The notes under the pieces: generated by a model
What the model was told of the DNA's origin: nothing
What the model saw: the letters and a program-made list of their open reading frames with translations, nothing else
Databases searched by the model: none
Shown: piece by piece, positions 60,927 through 64,000 of the stretch
Numbering within the stretch: the stretch's first letter is position 1
Layout of the letters: every line of letters begins with the position of its first letter
Translations under genes and position numbers: made by a program
Assembly: GCA_019638455.1 (NCBI GenBank)
Contig: JAHBTU010000003.1
Location: forward strand, 682,001 to 746,000
From: Saprospiraceae bacterium
GTDB taxonomy: Bacteria > Bacteroidota > Bacteroidia > Chitinophagales > Saprospiraceae
Direction of reading: 5' to 3'
DNA length: 64,000 bases

Positions 60927-61877
60927 TCAATGGTTTGCGGTGTACCATTCCACGAATTGCCGCACGCCTTCTTGCAGGCTTACGGAAGGCTGGTAGCCAA
61001 ACAAGCGGCGGGCCTTGCTCACATCCGCATGGGTTTGCTCCACATCGCCCGGCTGTTTTTCAAGATATTGAATCGTCAGGGGTTGGCCCAATGCGGCCTC
61101 TACTGCCTTCACCATCTCCAGCAATGTGACCGGGTGAGCGCCACCGAGATTGATGATTTCGTAGTTCAGTTGGGGCATCGTGACCACTTGGCAAATGCCC
61201 TGCACGATATCCGACACAAATGTGTAGTCGCGGCGCGTCAGTCCGTCGCCATAGAGCGGAATCGGCTGCCCTGCGAGAGCGAGTTGCGTGAATTTGTGGA
61301 TGGCCAAATCGGGGCGCTGCCGCGGGCCATACACGGTGAAAAATCGCAGGCAAGCGACTTCTATTCCATAGAGATGATGAAAAACATAGCTGAGCAACTC
61401 GCCGCTGTGCTTTGAGGCGGCATAGGGGGAAATGGGCTGGCTCACGTCGTCCGTTTCCGAAAAGGGTGTTTTTGTCTGATTGCCATAAATGGAGGAGGAG
61501 GAACCAAACACAAAGCGCCGCACGCCCGCACGTTGCATGGCCTCCAATACCCTTGTGGTGCCGTTCACGTTCACGTCCATGTAGTTGGCCGGTTCTTGTA
61601 TGGAGGGGCGGACACCCGCTTTGGCGGCCAAATGCACCACACAGTCCACCGCGTTTTTTTCAAAAATTTCTCTCAACACGGTAGCATCGCGGATGTCGCC
61701 ACGTCGGAGAACGAATTGAGGACTTTGGCTCAAAATGGCCACATTTTGCTCTTTGATGCTTGGCGCATAGAAATCATCAAAATTGTCGAGACACACCACT
61801 CGATGGCCTTGCGCCAACAAATGCTCGCACAAATGCGAGCCAATGAAACCGGCACCTCCGGTGACTAAAATGGTCAT
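60927..61877 (-). CDS. NAD-dependent sugar-nucleotide epimerase
   Basis: 316 residues, extended SDR. NAD site GGAGFIG (7-13), catalytic S127-129/Y152/K156 (SPYAASK) and RFFTVYGPRQRPDLAIHKF, which is typical of UDP-glucuronate 4-epimerases and related 4-epimerases. Start at ATG 61877; the leader aacccccaattcaacccttc is A/C-rich. Same direction as the LPG-synthase-like and GT2 genes, suggesting surface polysaccharide or glycolipid synthesis. Confidence 0.9.
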   Translation of the reverse strand: MTILVTGGAGFIGSHLCEHLLAQGHRVVCLDNFDDFYAPSIKEQNVAILSQSPQFVLRRGDIRDATVLREIFEKNAVDCVVHLAAKAGVRPSIQEPANYMDVNVNGTTRVLEAMQRAGVRRFVFGSSSSIYGNQTKTPFSETDDVSQPISPYAASKHSGELLSYVFHHLYGIEVACLRFFTVYGPRQRPDLAIHKFTQLALAGQPIPLYGDGLTRRDYTFVSDIVQGICQVVTMPQLNYEIINLGGAHPVTLLEMVKAVEAALGQPLTIQYLEKQPGDVEQTHADVSKARRLFGYQPSVSLQEGVRQFVEWYTANH

Positions 61878-61917
61878 GCAATAAGGTTTAGGTTGGTTGG
61901 AAGGGTTGAATTGGGGG

Positions 61918-62751
61918 TTAGGCTTTGGCATTGAAACTGAAAACAACTCCCACAAACGCGATTGCGGTGGAAATGAGATAAAACAAAAACGCGATAGCAA
62001 CGGCTTTTTCGGCATCAATGTTCAAAAAAGCAGCGCCCCAAAGGAATGTCAGTTCGCGAGCACCTGTGCCGCCAATGGTGAGCGGGAGCATGGCCACGAC
62101 CGACGAAACGAGAAACAGGATGGAGTATTCGAGCCACAGGGCGGACTCTCCCAAGGCCCACACGAGGCCAAGCGTGGCGACCAATTGGGCCGCCTGCACG
62201 AGCAACGACAGCAAGGAGGTGCGCCCCCAAACGCTGCTCAACGCACCGCCTAATTTTTTGTAAACGAACAAGGAAAATGGCACGCTTGCGGCTAAACCCA
62301 GCAGCCCAATCCACCAGTATGGCTGTAGCACGACGCTCCCGAACGTGAGCAAAAGGCAGAGCTGACCCAGTGCCAGCACCCCGCCCACGCGGTCGAGCAG
62401 CGTGACGGCAAACAGCCGCTTGAACGGTGCGCCAAAGGCATCCATCAGCAACTTGATTTTGTAGCCGTCGCCGCTGATGCCGCCGGGTAGCAGCAGGTTG
62501 TAGTACATGCCCAGCCAATAGAGTCGAAGGTTGCGTGCCTGGGAGAGTTGGATGCCCTCTGTGGCCAGCAGAGCGTTGAAACGCACGGCGCTGACGATTT
62601 TGGAAAAAACGAACCACGCAGCAGTCCAGAGCAGCCAACCGGGATGCACTTGGCGCAAGGTGGCGAGCAGCAGTTGTTCATCAATGTTGCGCAACACAAG
62701 CCACACGATGACAACAGAAAGCAGTATTTTGACAAGGGTTTTCCAGCTCAT
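61918..62751 (-). CDS. LPG-synthase-TM-like membrane protein (UPF0104)
   Basis: 277 residues, about eight spans. MYYNLLLPGGISGDGYKIKLL and MLPLTIGGTGARELTFLWGA are the two conserved segments of the flippase-like part of MprF and of stand-alone members that sit with glycosyltransferases. May move a lipid-linked sugar. Only ATGA separates it from GT2 (four-base overlap). Confidence 0.9.
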   Translation of the reverse strand: MSWKTLVKILLSVVIVWLVLRNIDEQLLLATLRQVHPGWLLWTAAWFVFSKIVSAVRFNALLATEGIQLSQARNLRLYWLGMYYNLLLPGGISGDGYKIKLLMDAFGAPFKRLFAVTLLDRVGGVLALGQLCLLLTFGSVVLQPYWWIGLLGLAASVPFSLFVYKKLGGALSSVWGRTSLLSLLVQAAQLVATLGLVWALGESALWLEYSILFLVSSVVAMLPLTIGGTGARELTFLWGAAFLNIDAEKAVAIAFLFYLISTAIAFVGVVFSFNAKA

Positions 62752-63710
62752 CTCTCCATGGCGTCGTGCTCGACCTTTTGTCCATACACCTTCCGCACCT
62801 TGTAGGGTTTTTTGTCCTGCGATTCGTAGTAGGTGCGCACCATCATTTCGGAAAGAATGCCGAGCGCGATGAGTTGAAGCCCCGCCATGAAAAGAATAAA
62901 GCCCAGCGTGAGCAATGGGCGCCCTCCGATTTCGTGACCCGCTATTTTTTGGAGCAGCAACCAAAACAAAATGAGCGAACCCACTGCGAGCGACAACACG
63001 CCCCATCCCCCGAACAGGTGCATGGGCTTGTGGCGAAATTTTTTCAAAAACAGGATGAGTTGCAAATCGCTCAACACGCGAATGGTGCGGTTGATGCCAT
63101 ATTTGGATGCGCCGTGCTGACGGGCGTGGTGTCGCACCGGCACCTCGTCCATGCGTGCTCCTTCGAGGTCGGCCAGCACGGGGATGAAGCGGTGCAGCTC
63201 GCCGTAGATGCCGAGGCTTTTGGCCAAATCGGAGCGAAAGACCTTGAGCGTGCAGCCGTAGTCGTGCAGATATACCCCTGAGGCGCGGCGGATGAGCCAA
63301 TTGGCGATTCGGCTCGGAATTTTGCGCAAAAACATACCGTCTTGCCGCTTTTGTCGGATGCCGGCGAGCAGGTCGAGGCGCTCGCGCTCGGCTTTTTCGA
63401 GCATGGCGGGGATGTCGGCTGGGTCGTTTTGGAGGTCGCCATCCATAGTGACGAGCCATTCGCCCTCTGCGTATTCGATGCCTGCGGCGAGCGCGGCGCT
63501 TTGGCCGTAGTTGCGGCGAAACTCAACGATGCGCAGCCGGGGGTTTTGGATTTTTTTCAGTTCGGTCAGGGTGCCATCGCGCGAGCCGTCATCCACATAG
63601 ACGATTTCGTAGTCGTAATTTGCCAGAGCGGCTTCAATCTGGCTGACCAATGGAGCAATGTTTTTCTCTTCGTTGTAAACACAAACGATAACGGAAACGT
63701 AGCACTTCAT
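62748..63710 (-). CDS. GT2 glycosyltransferase with two C-terminal spans
   Basis: 320 residues from ATG 63710. GT-A fold: VCVYNEEKNI, YVDDGSRDGT, and MDGDLQNDP (DxD-like metal site), RRNYGQSAALAAG. C-terminal spans WGVLSLAVGSLILFWLLL and LTLGFILFMAGLQLIALGIL place it in the DPM1/GtrB-like group that makes polyprenyl-phosphate sugars. It would supply donors to enzymes such as the GT39 protein at 44492 (inference). Confidence 0.92.
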   Translation of the reverse strand: MKCYVSVIVCVYNEEKNIAPLVSQIEAALANYDYEIVYVDDGSRDGTLTELKKIQNPRLRIVEFRRNYGQSAALAAGIEYAEGEWLVTMDGDLQNDPADIPAMLEKAERERLDLLAGIRQKRQDGMFLRKIPSRIANWLIRRASGVYLHDYGCTLKVFRSDLAKSLGIYGELHRFIPVLADLEGARMDEVPVRHHARQHGASKYGINRTIRVLSDLQLILFLKKFRHKPMHLFGGWGVLSLAVGSLILFWLLLQKIAGHEIGGRPLLTLGFILFMAGLQLIALGILSEMMVRTYYESQDKKPYKVRKVYGQKVEHDAMER

Positions 63711-63834
63711 GCGTGTGAGGTGTGGCCTAAAAAAGGGCAAAGTTGGGGGAAAACGAGGCAATTATTAGCAGGCGGGGTGAAAACTTAATTTTCCGTGAAT
63801 AATATTGCCGCTTCAATCAATCAAGAACTCTGTT

Positions 63835-64000
63835 ATGCAACTTCTGACCCGCCTCCAATTATCCCTAATGATGCTGCTCGAGTACTTTATCTGGGGCGCG
63901 TGGTTTGTGGCAATGGGCATTTACCTGCCAGCCGTGCTGAAAGCCGATGGTGCTCAAGTGGGCATTGCTTATGGCAACGCATGGTTTGGCGCGCTCGTCT
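63835..64000 (+). CDS. MFS transporter, nucleoside permease type (truncated by window edge)
   Basis: Starts at ATG 63835 and runs off the end after 55 residues. MQLLTRLQLSLMMLLEYFIW and GAWFVAMGIYLPAVLKADGA match the first span of NupG-like nucleoside permeases. The stop is beyond the window. The 124 bases before it show no clear promoter. Confidence 0.7.
   Translation, partial: MQLLTRLQLSLMMLLEYFIWGAWFVAMGIYLPAVLKADGAQVGIAYGNAWFGALV

Overview
The window looks like a chromosomal segment of a Bacteroidota bacterium, most likely from the Saprospiria side of the phylum. The reasons are a secreted giant protein with a gliding-motility/type IX secretion C-terminal domain, PorV/PorQ-like and other outer-membrane barrels beside essential genes, a fused CcoN-CcoO oxidase subunit, a LytS/LytTR two-component pair, bacillithiol BshC, promoters of the TAnnTTTG type and starts that mostly lack a Shine-Dalgarno sequence. 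Many start codons are preceded by an A/C-rich leader instead.

Layout. 1-8.7 kb (minus strand): B12-dependent ribonucleotide reductase, an FMN-binding PNPOx-fold protein, tRNA-Glu, a UbiD decarboxylase, a START-like protein and an AbgT transporter. 8.7-17.7 kb (minus): a nitrous-oxide respiration operon read as cytochrome c, nosZ, a membrane-domain/nosL fusion, a haem-binding protein, nosD, cupin, small membrane protein, fasciclin lipoprotein, nosF, nosY. 17.7-18.5 kb: a control region with a palindromic operator, a Crp/Fnr-like box and a divergent Rrf2 regulator. 19.4-26.5 kb (plus): cbb3 oxidase cluster ccoS-ccoNO-ccoQ-ccoP-ccoG-ccoH-TauE/SafE. Together the nos and cco sets form a low-oxygen respiratory island; no nitrite or nitric oxide reductase is seen, so the cell could be an N2O reducer that is not a full denitrifier (inference). 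26.6-35 kb: metzincin protease, VWA protein, PorV-like barrel, RNase Z, Crp/Fnr regulator and the large T9SS cargo protein. 35-46 kb: membrane and secreted unknowns, CoaX, thioesterase, UbiA, KdsC-like HAD, IscX, ferredoxin, 2OG oxygenase and a GT39 enzyme. 46-52.7 kb: lipoprotein, a frameshifted DUF4058 gene, LytTR/LytS, an intradiol-dioxygenase-like protein and a coiled-coil protein. 53-64 kb: exonuclease, Rpe, LptF/G, PAP2, MiaA, PlsC, BshC, epimerase, LPG-synthase-like flippase, GT2 and the start of an MFS transporter.

The most unusual part is the intergenic DNA. Three large loci (nosF upstream, ccoNO/ccoQ, lytS/lytTR) each hold two arrays of 7-10 bp units that are inverted complements of each other. 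Each pair has the G/T-rich array on the left, the A/C-rich array on the right and one or two small transposon-like elements between. Smaller versions lie between nosZ and its neighbours, rpe and lptF, and the 2OG oxygenase and GT39 genes, always with the same polarity and usually with the A/C arm running up to a start codon. A four-copy 180-bp element has TA at both ends of every copy. One copy sits inside a second, IS256-like element whose other copy in the window shows the empty site. I propose the arrays as complementary leader hairpins inside operons, and their loops as landing sites for these elements. The observation is direct; the function is inference.

Homopolymer runs are hard to count by eye, so coordinates of short sites may be off by one.
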